Program-made: the position numbers and the translations under genes
Assembly (NCBI GenBank): GCA_038380435.1
Contig: JAWZYU010000005.1
Coordinates: 38,834,001 to 38,898,000, forward strand
DNA length: 64,000 nucleotides
Direction of reading: 5' to 3'
From: Ryuthela nishihirai
Taxonomy: Eukaryota; Arthropoda; Arachnida; Araneae; Heptathelidae
Notes under the pieces: model-generated
What the model was told of the DNA's origin: nothing
Databases searched by the model: none
Seen by the model: the letters and a program-made list of their open reading frames with translations, nothing else
Part shown: in pieces, positions 1 through 12,692 of the stretch
How positions within the stretch are numbered: the stretch's first letter is position 1
Layout: each line of letters opens with the position of its first letter

Positions 1-214
1 TTTGAGTTGTTAGTAGAGATGGAGCTAGATGTGAGCTTTTAGTTGCTCATACTATTTTGTATTTATCAGTTTATTTGACAGGTCTTGAATTTTTTTTTAA
101 ATAAACTTTGCTATATGAAATATTTTGACTTTGCTATTTTTTCTCTTGAACAATGATAATTGATTTTTATTAAGATTTAACATAAATAATTTGACAATCT
201 TTTGATTTCTTACA
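1..214 (+). mobile_element. 3' tail of an LTR (solo or truncated)
   Basis: The segment is homologous over its whole length to 18,540-18,753, the end of the LTR of the gag-bearing element at 14.8-18.75 kb. Both copies carry the same ATAAACTTTG polyadenylation-type motif and both end in TTTCTTAC. A minus-strand LINE 3' end starts immediately after it. The rest of this LTR lies outside the window. The LTR assignment rests on the second copy, which follows a purine-rich tract. Confidence 0.6.
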
Positions 215-628
215 TCATGCAGCCATGGGCTATGGAGGTTCAACAGTGCAATTTTCCTCTCCAGACGTGTCTGTTCTGAGCTACAGATGCTGCATTTGGC
301 CACTCTAGGTCAATTCTAGCAAGGCCCTGTTTGACACTGTCTGCCCAGCGCATCCTAGGTCTCTTCCTTTTTCTGAAACCCTTAGGCACACTAGCCCTTA
401 GGCAGGCTTTTTCTGAAAACCCTTAGGCACACTTTTTCTGAAACCCTTAGGCACACACTGTTCATAATCCTGTTTGCCAATCTGCAGCTATTACAACATG
501 GCCAAACCAACGCAGTCTCTCTCTCTGCACAAATGCTGCTCAAAAGAGGTTGATGACTCCTTCTTCTAACCTCATCATTACTTACAAAGTCAAACCATCT
601 AATGCCCGAGATACTGCATAAGCATCTA
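215..628 (-). mobile_element. LINE 3'-end fragment (APE/RT family)
   Basis: On the minus strand this is the 3' end of the LINE family seen at 3.2-7.2, 25-28.6 and 42-45.4 kb. It encodes a broken version of the RT C-terminal region (GIRWFDFVSNDEVRRR, then the HVARM-type block) and the terminal 3' UTR that includes the conserved CCATGGGCT. A local triplication of a roughly 36-bp unit containing CCCTTAGGCACAC lies at about 370-457. The fragment is cut by a Tc1 5' end at 629. It is not functional. Confidence 0.8.
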
Positions 629-736
629 CAGACACGGGCCATTGTATTAGAAAACTTTATGCAGATGTACGTAAATGTCACTTGCGCAGTGTTTATGCAA
701 AATATTTGGTCACGTGCATCAACACATGATCTAGGC
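629..736 (+). mobile_element. Tc1-type element, 5' terminal fragment
   Basis: The segment matches the 5' end of the Tc1-like element at 47,212 onward: terminal GGCCA-TTGTATTAGAAA, then TTTATGCAGATGTACGTAAA, CACTTGCGCA and GATCTAGGC. It sits after a TA in the LINE fragment, as expected for Tc1 insertion. It ends where a hAT terminus begins (737), at the point equivalent to GATCTAGGC in the 47-kb copy. Only the pre-coding leader is present. Confidence 0.65.
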
Positions 737-3155
737 CAGAGTTTCTTAAACTTTTTCCACTTGCAACCCCTTTTCGCCCAAGAAATTTTTACGCCACCCA
801 GGTATATATGAAATAGGTATTGTATACAAATCAAACATTTACTGATAATAAATCAAAAAGAAATTTATTTGAAAACAATTCTTTGATATACATATAATTT
901 TACCATTTATTAAAGATGAAAGCAAATTGGCATACTAATGACCTTATTTTTATATAAAGAATTAAATCTTGGCTGAATTTTTGACACTGCAGGACATAGA
1001 GCATCTTCAACATTTTTAGAGTTGATCGATATTTTGATTTTATAATCGTCAATGCTGAGAACACCGCTTCGCATAAATACGTAGTACAAAATGGGAGAAG
1101 AATATTTAGGGTCATTTCAGCAATTGTTGGAAATTTTATCCTAATCCCAAGCCAAAATTCATTTAACAATTTTTTAGGAAACATGTTTCAAACTTGTGCC
1201 ACTTGATAACTCAGCAAATTCTTCTTGAACTTTTAATGGCAGATGACTGACATTTTTTATTTCAATTGAGTATGATTTATGAACCCAACTTAGTTTTTTA
1301 GAATCAAAATTTGAAGGGAAGTATTTCTAAAACTGTGTCTCCAGGCACTTCAGATGATCAAGTATAACTCTTACAATTAAATCTTTGGGAAGGTTATTTT
1401 CAATTATAAAATCATCTGTAGCTGTAAACATTTCTAAAGAACCATTTTCCACCCTATTCTTCTATATGTTAACTTTTTTTAGCAAAACTTTCAATTTTAT
1501 CTTTTAACATAAATATGTTACAATTTTATCCTTGAAGCGACATGTTTAAATCACTGATTTTTTCGAAAATATCCAACAAATAAGTTTTGAAAGCCATAAG
1601 TCATTATGAAAAAATTAACATAATCAGATTTCTGCTCAGTCAAAAAATATAACAACTTCATCTATCAATTTTAATATTCTGTTTCACTTTGCCCTCTTGA
1701 GAGCTACCTTACCTCTGCATGTAGTGATAAGCTTTTGTAATCGGAGTCCATATCTTTGCAAAGGTTTGAAAACAAATGACTGTTAAAGGACATGACTTTT
1801 AATGAAGTTGATGATTTTGATAGTATTGCGAAGCACAACACCTAACCCTGGTGATATTTTTTTGGCTACGAGTGCCTCTCGATGGATCATGCAGTGAGTA
1901 AAAGTGATATGTTCATTGCCACCAGCTTTAACTTTTGCTATAAATTCAATATTCTCACTCATCATTGCTCCAGCACCATCTGTACAGATTCCATTGCAAT
2001 TTTTCCACTGTAAACCTTCATTTGTGAAAAATTCATTGACTTTGATATATATCTTCCCTTCTTGTGTGCCCTTCCAAACGGCAATAAAACAATAATTCCT
2101 CATGTATGCTTCCTTCATAAACATATCTCACATAAAGTAACAACTGTGCCATGTTAGAAATATCAGTTGTTTCATCTTACTGAATTGCAAACTTTGGGCT
2201 GCCCTTAAGCCTGGTAATAAGCTGCTGGAATTGGTCTTTACTAATTTTAGAAATTCTTTTGGAAACAGTATCATTTGATAAAGGAATTTTATGAATTTCA
2301 TCCCCATACTTTTTTCCATGAACTATTTCTGACATTTTAATAGAAGCAGGTAACGCGAGATCTTCTCCTATCGCGTAGGGCTTCATAGTTTTTGCAATCA
2401 AATAAGAATTTTTGTAAGATGCAAGTAAATACTTTTCGCTGACAATAAAAAATTTCTCGAAACATTGTTTTTCTTTATTTGGAGATTTTAAAAATCGTTC
2501 AAAATATTCCTTTGGTTTATTGCAGTACGCTGCATGCTTGGTATTAAGATGTCATTTTAGTTTCGCTGGTTTCATGCTCTTCACAGCCAAAACTTCATTA
2601 CAAATTAAGCAAAGAGGTTTTCCACACCCTCATGATTATTAGAAGTGAATCCATAGTGCAGAAATGATTCGACATATTTTCTTTTTCTTGTAAATTTAGG
2701 TGTACTACAACCCGGTAGAGAAGACTCTGCCGCATTGTCATTGGTATTTTTACCTTTTCTGTCTAAATTTAGCCACTTATACATAATCCAATACAATCCA
2801 AAGATAAACAATTTTGATACTTACATGCTGAGCAATGACGGTACAAAAATATTAAAAGTCTTTACTTTCTGTAATTAAATTATTATGTTTTTATAAGAGC
2901 AGAAAACTTTATATGTACAGACAAAACGATGCTAATCATAAAATACAATAGTCTCGCATCCGAGCCGAAGTCTTTCTGCCAGCGTCGTTGACATTGCATG
3001 GCGTAACGGCATGCCCAGTTCAAAGTGTGTATGTTGTGAGTTAAAAACAAGTCGTGCTGCCAGAAACACCTCAAATTCATTATGTGTTTCATTTTGAATT
3101 AATTTTTGGTCAGTGCACATTCATAAACATTTTACTGTTGCCAAATTTTTCACAA
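737..3155 (-). mobile_element. hAT transposon remnant (ZBED5/SCAND3-like, Charlie-type terminus)
   Basis: The left edge begins CAGAGTTTCTTAAAC and continues with a TTTTTCCAC...CAACCCC block, the form of many hAT/Charlie termini. The minus strand encodes a decayed transposase (separate entry). It inserted into the Tc1 fragment at 736. The other terminus is not recognisable: the element runs into a 17-C tract and then a LINE 3' end, so it is probably truncated. About 340 bases upstream of the transposase (2,812-3,155) look like a 5' leader without a recognisable gene. Confidence 0.7.
900..2811 (-). pseudogene. hAT transposase pseudogene, ZBED5/SCAND3-like
   Basis: Reading leftward, the frames give an N-terminal RKRKYVESFLHYGFTS motif, then a BED-finger-like PLCLICNEVL block, the YLLASY...IAKTMKPYAIGEDL region, the DETTDISN...LLLYVRYV catalytic-core region (split by a stop), then THCMIHREALVAKK. 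At 900-1,184 comes the hAT dimerisation end (YLCEAVFSALTIIKSKYR). This order is that of ZBED5/SCAND3-like hAT transposases. Several frame changes and stops interrupt it, so no protein can be made. The call rests on motif recognition without an alignment. Confidence 0.75.
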
Positions 3156-3172
3156 CCCCCCCCCCCCCCCCC
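3156..3172. repeat. Poly-C tract (17 C) followed by TCC repeats
   Basis: Seventeen consecutive C residues are followed by a short (TCC)n run, which is the microsatellite tail of the minus-strand LINE at 3,173 onward. It marks the junction between the hAT remnant and the LINE 3' end. Confidence 0.9.
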
Positions 3173-3214
3173 ATCCTCCTCCTCCTCCTCCTCCTCAAGC
3201 AGCCATGGGCTACG

Positions 3215-6200
3215 AAGGTCCAACCAGACCGTGCAGTTTAATTCTCCAAGCACATCTGTCCTGAGCTACATCTGCTGCATCCGGCCACTGCATACCAATT
3301 CCAACAAGAAGAGCTATTTGACATTGTCTGCCGACCACATCCTAGGTATCCCCACTCGTTCTGAGACCTCTAGGCACACTGTTCATAACCCTATTTGCCA
3401 ATCTATAATTATCCATAAGGTCAACAAGGCCAAACCAGCAGAGACTCTCTCTGCACAATATGCTGCTTAAAGGAGGCTGCAGACTCCTTTGCCTAACCTC
3501 ATCATTACTTACAAAGTTAAACCACTTAATACCCAAGATACTACATAAGCATCTAGTTTCCTGTTATCATGTTTACACAGCATCCAAGTTTCACTACCAT
3601 AACTAACCATAGAAAGAACCAAACTATTATACAGTCTAATTTTAGTCTTTACGTGTATACGCCTATTTCTCCACAATCTCCATAGATTCTTAAAACACCT
3701 GGCAGCAATCCCTATTCATCTGTTAATATCATGCCACACATCACCAGTATGTGTTACATAGCTCCCAAGGTTGGGTTGGGTTGTTTTACCTGTGAGCGGC
3801 ACTTTTTTGCACACCATGGGCTAAATGGCCAGGTTACATTGACCCTGAAGGCTCAGAGAAGGTTGGGGGAGGGGACCCACTGCAACAGCTGTTGGGAGAC
3901 AGATGGTAGCCTCCCGTCAAGGCCATCCAGCATGCCTTTAACGTGCACAAGGTATGGCCCTCTCGCACACTGGCCATTTTTGATTAACGTCCCATCCGAC
4001 GGACGGCGGCCTTTCCAACCCCAGAAGTCATCTACTGACCATGGGCAGGGCGGGGAATTTTGGGGAGATAAATCTCAATGCTGACCCAGCTGGGACTCGA
4101 ACCTGGGAAACAGATTACGAGCCTGGCGCACTACCGACTGAGCCACCTCCGCCCCATAGCTCCCAAGATAATTAAACTGTGATACTTGCTGAAGATTGCA
4201 ACCATTCAGATTAACTGAATCACAGCCTGCCTGACCAATTTTCATCACTTTAGTTTTCTCTCTGTTTATAACCAAACCTACTCTACTACCAGTCTCATCA
4301 ATAGCTCGAATGAAAGAGTTCATCTCTTCAACACCATTTGCAAAAATGGCTAAATCATCAGCATAATCTAAATCATCATCTCCAGCCCATTTTAGGCCAA
4401 AATCTTTCCCTTGCAGCGAATTTTGCATAACATAATCAATAACCAAACTAAAGAGAAAAGGAGACAAAATGCACTCTTGTCGAACACCAGAAGTAATGCT
4501 AAACCAATTGCTACAAGCCTTACCAACTCTCACACATGACTCAGTGTTATTACAGACAGCATTCATTAGGTTAACTAACCTGTCCGGTATATCATATGAT
4601 ATCACAATCAACCACAAATTATATCGATCAACAGAGTCGAAAGCCTTTTTGAAATCAACAAAGCTAGCAACCAAAGGTTTCTGAAACTCTAAACAATTCT
4701 CAAGAATCTGCCTAAGTGAAAATATCTGATCCACACATCCCCTACCACTTCTGAATCCACATTGCTCATCATGCAATTGTCTGTCAACTAGATTCTTAAT
4801 TTTAATAAGCACAATCACATAAAGAACTTTACCTGGAACAGAGAGTAGGTTGATACCCATATAGTTATCACAAGAACTGCGATCACCTTTTTTGAAAATA
4901 GGGATAATAATAGCTCTGGTATAATCCTTAGGAACCATGCCTTTATCATAAAAGATATTCAAAATTTCAGTCATCCAAGTGGTAATTGAAATATTCCCAG
5001 CTCTAAACATTTCTGTAGTAATTTCATCTACACCTGGGGATTTATGAAGTTTAAGTTTAGAAACAGCCAAAATAACTTCAGATTGCTATAGGGCCAACAT
5101 TAAAGCCCCCAATACATTTATCATAATTAGAAACAATGGGAGTAGAACTAACGACATTGTTTAGAACATCACTGAAATGCTCAGCCCACCTAGACATGAC
5201 AGAATCCTCCCCTTCTATAACCTTACTTTGTTTATCCCTCAATCCTTGTATGCCTGTCCGTTTTCTACCACATAAAGCATTAACTATCTGGTACAGCTCT
5301 CTGCTGTTGTGCTGCCTAACTGCTTCCTCAGCTTCGTCAGCCAAGCCATCAAGCCAAAAATTCTTATCAGTAGGTAACTGATCCTTTACACATTTAATAA
5401 GCTCCCAGTAATCCTTTCTATTAGGCCTAGTAGGGTACTGATTAAGGACATTCCTGCAGTTCCTTCTTTCTGAAATAAGCTCAAGTGCCTTATCACTCAA
5501 ATAATTCTGCCTCCTCTGCTCCTTTTTTCCTAAAAGAATACTGTTAGTTTCCAAAAAAGCCTGTTTAAAATGGCCCCATTCTTCCTCAACTTCAGTAGTA
5601 AGCAAACCATGACTGCCATACTGACTAAGTAACTTATCATGGTAAGCTTTAGCTATAACTGGGTCTTTCATAGCTTCAGTATTAAAGGTAAATTTTTCAA
5701 CTTTAGCACAACACTTTTTAAGTTTAAGTTGCAAGACACTTTTAACAAGGTAATGGTCAGATCCAATTTCAGCTCCCGTATATGCCCTGGTATTCCTAAC
5801 AGAACTAGCCCATTTGCTGTTAATTAATATATAATCAATCATATTCCTATGCAGCCCATCAGGTGAAACCCATGTGTACTAATGTATGTCGCGGTGTTTG
5901 TAATATGTGTTAGTTATTCTGAAACCATTGAGAGTTTACTTATCTGTAGGAGACGTTGCCCATTGCCATTACAGCTACCAATACCAAAAGGGCCAATCAC
6001 CCCTCCCCAAAGGTCAGAGTCAGTATCAACTTTGGCATTGAAGTTACCTAGAACAAGGGTAATATCTCCTTTCTTGACAGAATTCAAAATATCCTGAAGT
6101 TGTCCGCAAAACTTATCCTTCTCATCCTCACTGGCATCCTCAGTGGGGGCATAATAGCAGATAACATTCAAGTCTTTAATGTTTGTCTGAAATTTTGCTT

Positions 6201-6480
6201 TAAGGAACCTTTCATTAATGCACTCATATCCTAGTATAGCATCACTAGCTTGTCTGCTGAGCAGCAGACCCACACCTTGGTGATGCTTTCCATCCTCCCT
6301 CCCTGTAAAAAGAAATTTAAAGTTATTTTTAAGTATCTCACCTTTACCTGTCCATCTGGTTACTTGCAAGCCTAGAATATCTAGGCTATAGTGCTGGAAT
6401 TCCTGCGTGAGGACATCAAGAGAATAATATCTATATAATGTCCTCACGTTCCACGTTCCTGCAGGGAGAAAATGATTAGT
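3215..6480 (-). pseudogene. LINE endonuclease-reverse transcriptase, broken copy
   Basis: From about 6,480 down, an AP-endonuclease domain reads GTWNVRTLYR, DILGLQVTRW (usual E replaced by V), GVGLLLSR, CYAPTED and LVLGNFNAKV (GDF changed to GNF). The MIDYILINSKWASS and GSDHYLVKS block follows at 5,842-5,760. The linker and RT continue in two frames: KSPGVDEITTEM, CGFRSGRGC, SFVDFKKAFDSVD (motif A), SGVRQECILSPF and LDYADDLAIFA (motif C). The reading frame is broken near 5,880 and 5,075, and again by the SINE. The EN motif changes imply loss of function even apart from the frameshifts. The open frame extends about 90 codons upstream of EN (to about 6,756), and similar upstream coding exists in the 48-kb copy. 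Confidence 0.85.
3770..4154 (-). mobile_element. SINE family A (tRNA-headed), complete copy with 13-bp TSD
   Basis: A tRNA-like head at the right end (GTGGCTCAGTCGGTAG A-box, GGTTCGAGTCCCAGC B-box, minus strand) is followed by a body of about 300 bp and a tail of CAACC-type repeats (TTGGGTTGGGTTG on the plus strand). It is flanked by the exact 13-bp target duplication CATAGCTCCCAAG (3,757-3,769 and 4,155-4,167). The insertion is inside the LINE RT region, so it is younger than that LINE. Confidence 0.92.
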
Positions 6481-7204
6481 AGGATTTTTAAAGAAACTAG
6501 GTTTATTGAGATAGGTAGGGCCAACAATATCAAACAGCCCCCTGATCACAGGCATGGGGCAAAGACATGTTCCTCCTCTGCTAAAGGCTGAAGTCACCGA
6601 TGCTGGTAGGAACTTCGGGCTCCACCTTTTCAAGTGGCCTTTTTCAACAGCCATATGGCCTGCCTGAGACACATTACTCCAGTTTAGGCTTGATGATGCC
6701 CAACTAGCTAAGTAAGGTTCATGTACATGCGATGGCCTCTGATTAGGATTATCCACCAGCTGATATAAGGTATTCCATGCTTCTGTTCACTTAGGACTGG
6801 CAACCCAGAAACAAACAGAAAACACAGCGGTAGATTCTCTCTCAACAGAGGCCCACCAGTGCAGCAAGTCCAGGATCCATAATCAAGCTGAAATCTATAA
6901 ACAAGTCCAGTCTAGTAGGTATAAATGGTCAGCACCAGGACCCTGTGAAGTTGACCACTCCTCAGCAGGGTTGAAAAAAAGAAAAAAGTGGCCATAGATG
7001 AGCAGATCAGTAAGCCATGTTGAACTGGCAGCCCTCCCCTTCCGTTCCCTTCCAAAAGAGAATATCTCTTTGGAAAGGTACTAACGGCCTGCAACGCAAG
7101 AAGGCAGGGTTGGACATTAGGTGCTAGACCTGGCCGGTTCTGTGCATCATCACTAGGGATTGGTATACAGCTCTCCTTCCAGTTTATGCCTAGCTACCAT
7201 TTAC

Positions 7205-8852
7205 AAACCTAAGAAGCTATGAACTAGATTATAAGTTTAAAATATTACATATGGTAGCTGATAAGGAGAAATATGATAGTAAGTGTGTTAATATAAGAGA
7301 AAGAAGTTTAGAGCCTAGTGGTTTGATTGAGGGCAAAGTAAATAGTAATGTAGAGAGTGAGAAAATTAAATGTCAGAAGGATGAGATTAAGATGTATTTA
7401 AATAAGGATTTATCTGGTAGAACGGTTATTGTACTGTAATTGACAAGAATAATGAAATTAATTGTAAAGAGAGCACAATTGATGTCTGTTTTAAAAAAGC
7501 AGAAGAAATTTCCCACGTAAGGCCAGATAAGAACCAAATAGGTGATATATATAATTCTGAGGTAACAGATGGTATAGAAATATTAGATAATTAATTAAAA
7601 GTGAGAATCTGAGAAATCATGTAAGATGGAAATGTTAATATCTAGGAACTAGTTTGTAAGTATAAAGACAGTAATATTGGGAATTATGTAAATAGTAGTG
7701 ACAAAGAGAAAATGTTAAAGCAGACAAATGAGAGATTTTAGATGGAAATGATCGTAAGAAAGTAGATTCTATAATAAACAAGAGGGAAGACATGTTAAAC
7801 GATCAGTTACTTATGACCAATGATATGAAAGGAAAAGAGAGGCAATTTTATCTAAATGGCCGAAGTAGTGACACTAAGGGTAGAAGATCTAGCCAAGGGA
7901 CAGATCTAACAGAAAAGAGTCCTGATGTTGATACAGTCATTGGACAGAAATTGGATAAATATAGAAGAAAGTACCGAAGTAGACCTAAGTGGTCAGTAAC
8001 TATTGATAAAAGGGGTATTAATAGTAGGTGTAAATTTGATGTTAACAGGGGCGAGACTAAAGGATTTGTTTCTGGAGTAACGCACTGTATCTCGCTAAAG
8101 AATAAGGTTTCAGTCAAACACGGAAACTGAATGAAAAGAAGTGATAGAAGAAACAGAAGATTTATTAGGAAAAGATCAGAAGGCAAAGGTAATAAGGCCA
8201 TAGGAAAACAAGTGCGAAAGTAGCTTGAAAATAATAGTACTTTTGGATTCATAACAAAGAGGAAGAATTGCAAAATGAAAGATAAAGCACAAGCAATAAC
8301 CTTTAATTATGCAGGAAGCAAGAGATTGACAGATGCCAGGAAAACTGAAAGGGAGAATTCTCGATGGGTCATCAATACAGGGCATCGAGTGAAGGTCAAA
8401 TCCCAGCGAACCTGCAGAAATCCTAAATGATCGGAGTTGGGCCTATCCAATAACACTCTGTTTTTAAGAAAGTTCCGGGGGGTGTTGGTAATTAGTCTAG
8501 GGGTTGCAATGAAAAGGGTGAACTAGCAAATCAAAGGGGTGTAAAAATGTGAAAGGACGAAAGTCACCCGACTCGACTCGCTTGTGAGGAGATGCTCTGT
8601 TTGGGCAGTCAAGGTCACCTGATCTGCGAGCACTGAAAGAAAAAAACTCAAGTTAATTGCTTCTGAGTGACAGACATTTTGTGCACTAGTAAATTAACTG
8701 ACAGTCTTCGGGTGAGGACACTGCCTAGCTAAGTGTTACGAACATTATTATTGAATTTTATTTTTTTAACTCTATTTTTTTTATTTTAACTCATTATTTA
8801 TTGAGTTTTATGAGTATGATAAAAACTGATAAAACTCTTTGAGGAAGGGACG
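7205..8852 (+). mobile_element. Degenerate retroelement internal region (unassigned)
   Basis: The stretch holds short Lys/Asn/Asp-rich open frames (7,251-7,439; 7,792-8,130) with stops between them. I recognise no RT, integrase or transposase motif. The low-complexity basic/acidic protein style resembles the non-enzymatic part of LTR elements, and the segment ends at a purine-rich GAGGAAGGGACG tract followed by TGTCATGTCCC, a typical polypurine tract/LTR junction. I infer it is the 3' internal part of an LTR retrotransposon. No function can be named. Confidence 0.35.
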
Positions 8853-9740
8853 TGTCATGTCCCTCTAATTTATTTTTATTTATTGTTGCATTTTATTGTA
8901 TTTTTGCTATTGTAAATATTTTTATCTAGTAAGTGTATTCTTGGAAGTGCTACTGTGGGGATGTGACTCATATAAGTTGTTTTCGGGTCTGAGCTGGCTG
9001 CCTGCATGAGATGACGGATTCCAGAAGCCTTTTATGGCCATTTTACAACTAGCCTGGGGTGCGAGGTTGGTGCAGCAGAGGAGCCGTGCATTAAGAAAAT
9101 GACAGTTTGGAGCATAACTGTCAAGCGGGAAGGTTGTTTGGACACGCGTCAAAAGGACGCCTCTCTTACTCATAGGAAACCCTTAAGGAGGGGATTCGAT
9201 TCTAAGTGAGAATCGAAATTTGCGGTGAATCTGATACAGTCCTGTGGATTCTGTGTGAAAACCACATTGTAAGCAAAGGTTAATTATCCTTTCATCGAGT
9301 TTGAGGTTGGTAAAGCAAGAATCTGCAAAGTGTGCAGTTCTCCACCTCATTATGTAATTGCTTGCAGCAGCAAAGGCCTACAGAGTAGAGAGCATCCCCA
9401 GCATGTAATTGTCTATAGCGTTAACAAACTGTATCATCCTTATAACATTCTCATTTGTGAATTGTTGGACATATTTTTATACATCACTTGATGCAGTAAG
9501 TCTGAGGCATACATATGTACGAGTTTAACAACCCACGAACCTGTCATTTCACTGAAGTAAGGGTGAAAGTAATTAAGGAACAAATTCATTGTCCTCCAGC
9601 AGCCACGACATTTGGCCCAGCCCATCACAATCTGGGGCAGTCCAACAGGATTGGAGGAAGAACATCACAAGGGCAGAGCAGGGAGGTTTTCTTTTAATGA
9701 TCAAGCAGTTCATTAATGAATGCAGTTGCGAAAAATAGCA
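8853..9740 (+). mobile_element. Putative LTR following a polypurine tract
   Basis: The segment begins TGTCATGTCCC directly after GAGGAAGGGACG. It contains T-rich promoter-like sequence and no protein-coding signal. The 3' boundary is not defined; I placed it before the MITE at 9,751. No second LTR copy exists in the window to confirm the ends, so this is a structural guess. Confidence 0.3.
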
Positions 9741-9750
9741 TCCATACATA

Positions 9751-10316
9751 CACTGGTGGCCAAATATTAAGTTACAGACCTATTTTATGTCAATACAGAA
9801 TTAACTTCGAAACTCTGTAACTTCTAAATAAGCTTTTTTTATGGTAAAACGTGACTGAAAAAAAATTAAAATATCTCATTTAAATTTACATAGATCTCTA
9901 TTTTCATCAGTTATAGCTGATGTTTAAAGAGTTATGGAAGTTGAAATATTTAACATCAGTAATACACTATTATGGAACTCATACCATATTGGCGAATATT
10001 GAAAGAATAATTGACACAAACATCTAACACACACTTATTTTATTAAACGTTCTGAAACAATACTTATTAAGTTTTAAATAACTTTTTGGGATGAAATCTC
10101 AGGCCTGCCATATGATATTGTTATAAACCAAACTTCTCCAATCACTTTAAATATTTAACGAATGTTACTGAAATTTGGGATTTGAATAGTTTGATTGAGA
10201 TCGTTAATTTATCTTCACACATTTCCCAATAAAAGGCTTAGTTAAGAAGTTACAGAGTTTCGAAGTTAGTTTCCTTTAACATAAAATGAGGTTGTAATGA
10301 CTTTTTCACCTCAGTG
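9751..10316. mobile_element. MITE M1, 566 bp, Tc1/mariner-like, TA target duplication
   Basis: The left end CACTGGTGGCCAAA... and right end ...CACCTCAGTG are inverted relatives, and about 85 bp can be paired on each side, including the shared core CTTCGAAACTCTGTAACTTC. TA flanks both sides (9,749-9,750 and 10,317-10,318). There is no coding capacity. The TSD and terminal sequence fit a non-autonomous Tc1/mariner derivative. Confidence 0.85.
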
Positions 10317-10318
10317 TA

Positions 10319-10712
10319 TCATAATATCATAATGTAATTCATAAGGATGCCTGAAAACAAGATCAAACTAAAGAAAAACTTATTTTTGAAAATACGCTTA
10401 AAAATGTTTTTGATTAATAAATAAAAATAAAATTCAAAAAAAAACATTTCTCTCCAAAAAGAAACAAAATGTTAAAAAAAACAATCAATATTACATTTTC
10501 TTAAGAAAAAAACAACATTATTTTTGGTACACATGTATCATACATCATAAATTAAAGTTTCGATCAATTTTTTGAGAGGGCAGGGAACAACTTCCCCTTC
10601 CCCCGCCACTGCTGACCCCCATGCCTCTCGCTGAAATTCCAGCCCTTATTTACACAGTCGTATCAAAACAATTTGACCACTCCCCCATTCCCATTATTAG
10701 GTAGGTGGTCAT
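10319..10712. other. AT-rich intergenic segment, no gene
   Basis: The sequence is A-rich with several poly-A runs, followed by a short GC-richer stretch ending in a stretch of C-rich simple sequence (about 10,590-10,700). I see no coding region or known element edge other than the LINE 5' end that follows. Confidence 0.6.
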
Positions 10713-12692
10713 GTAAATGGAAGCTAGGCATAAACTGGAAGGAGAGCTGTGTTCCAATCCCCAGTGATGAGGCACAGAACCAGCCACATCTAGCACCTAA
10801 TGCCTGACCCCGCCTTCTCGTGGTGCAGGCCATTAGTATCTTTCAAAAGAGATATTCTCTTTCGGAAAAGAACAGAAGGGGAGGGCTGCCAGTTCAGTAT
10901 GGCCTACTGATCTGGTCACCTATGGCCACTTTTTTTCTTTTTCTTCAACCCTGCTGAGGAGTGGTTAACTTCACAGGGTCCTGGTGCTGACCATTTATAC
11001 CTACTAGACTCGAATGGTTGACAGCTTTGAGCTTAATTATGGATCCTGGACTTGCTGCACTGGTAGGCCTATATTGAGGAAGAATCTGCCGCTGTGTTTT
11101 CTGTTTGCTTGTGGGTTGCCAGCCCTAAGTGAACAGAGGCACAGGACACCTTATATCGGCCGGTGGATAATCATGAGCAGAGGCCATCGCAGATACCTGA
11201 TCCCTCACCTGCAAATTGGGCATTACCAATCCTAACTGGAGTAATGTCTCAGGTAGGTTTATGGGCCTTGAAAAAGTCCACTTGAAAAGGTAGTGCCTGA
11301 ACTTCCTATCACTATGGGCGACAACAGCCTGTAGTGGTGGGGGAACAGGTCTTTGCATCATGCCTGCGATCAGGGGACTGTTTGATATTGTTGGCCTACC
11401 TCTCTCAATAAACCTAGTTTCTTCAAAAATCCTACTAATCATTTTCTCTCTGCAGAAACATGGAATGTGAGGATATTACATAGAGATTACTCTCTTGATG
11501 TCCTCACAAAGGAATTCCAGCACTATAACCTAGATATTCTAGGCTTGCAAGAGACCAGATGGACAGGTAAAGGTGAGATCAATAAATATTTAGCGGGAAA
11601 AATTTTCGCTGACATAAAAATAACTTTAAATTTCTCTTTACAAAGAGGGAGGATGGAAAGCATCACCAAGGCGTGGGTCTGCTTCTCAGCAGACATGCTA
11701 GTGATGCTCTTCTAGGATATGAGTGCATTAATGAAAGGTTTCTTACAGCACAATTTCAGACAAGATTTAAGGGCTTGAATGTTATCTGCTGTTATGCCCC
11801 CACAAAGGATGCCAATGAGAATGAGAATGATAGGTTTTATGGTCAACTTCAGGATATTTTGAATTCTGTCAAGAAAGTAGATATTACCCTTGTTCTAAGT
11901 GACTTCAGTGCCAAAGTTGGTACTGACTCTGACCTTTGGGGAGGGGTCATAGGCTCTATTGGTATTGGTAGCTGCAATGGCAATCGGCAATGTCTCCTAC
12001 AGGTAAGTAAACTCAATGGTTTCAGAATAACTAACACTTATTACAAACACTGCGACATACATTAGTACACATGGGTTTCACCTGATGGGCTGCATAAGAA
12101 TATGATTGATTATATATTAATTAACCGCAAACGGGCTAGTTCTGTTAGGAATACCAGGTCATATAGGGGAGCTGAAATTGGATCTGACCATTATCTTGTT
12201 AAAAGTGTCTTGCAACTTAAACTTAAAAAGTGTTGTGCTAAGGTTAAAAAACTTAACTTTAATACTGAAGCTCTGAAAGACCCAGTTATAGCTAAAGCTT
12301 ACCATGATAGGTTACTTAGTCATTATGACAGTCATGGTTTGCTTAGTACTGAAGTTGAGGAAGAATGGGGCCATTTTAAACAGGCCTTTTTGGAAACTAA
12401 CAGTATTCTTTTAGGAAAAAAGGAGCAGAGGAGGCAGAATTATTTGAGTGATAAGGAAATTGAGCTTATTTCACAAAGAAAAAACTGCAGGAATGTCCTT
12501 AATCAGTACCCTACTAGTCCTAATATGAAGGATTACAGAGATCTTAAGAAATGTGTAAAGGATCAATTAGCTGCTGATAAGAATCTTTGGCTTGATGGCT
12601 TGGCTGACAAAACCAAGGAAGTAGTTGACAGCACAACAGCAGAGAGCTGTACTAGATAGTTAATGTTTTATGTGGTAGAAAACGGACAGGTC

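Larger units (their letters stand above)
3173..7204 (-). mobile_element. Near full-length LINE (APE/RT, craniofacial-development-protein-2-like)
   Basis: The minus-strand element has a 5' terminus at 7,204 (consensus GTAAATGGTAGCTAGGC, shared with copies at 10,713, 24,332 and 28,582), a long 5' UTR, an endonuclease-RT coding region, and a 3' end of CCATGGCTGCTTGAGGA plus a GAG microsatellite instead of poly-A. A SINE interrupts it at 3,770-4,154. The AP-endonuclease plus RT architecture with a non-poly-A tail fits RTE/CR1-type non-LTR elements. Clade assignment would need a tree. Coding decay is described in the separate entry. Confidence 0.85.

Noticed and set aside
3100..3172. Second hAT terminus near the poly-C tract
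   Set aside because: AAATTTTTCACAACCCC resembles the left terminus but in the wrong (direct) orientation, so it is not a proper inverted end.
7205..8852. Host gene in the Lys/Asn-rich open frames
   Set aside because: No splice-consistent exons or domain; composition and position before a polypurine tract fit retroelement debris better.
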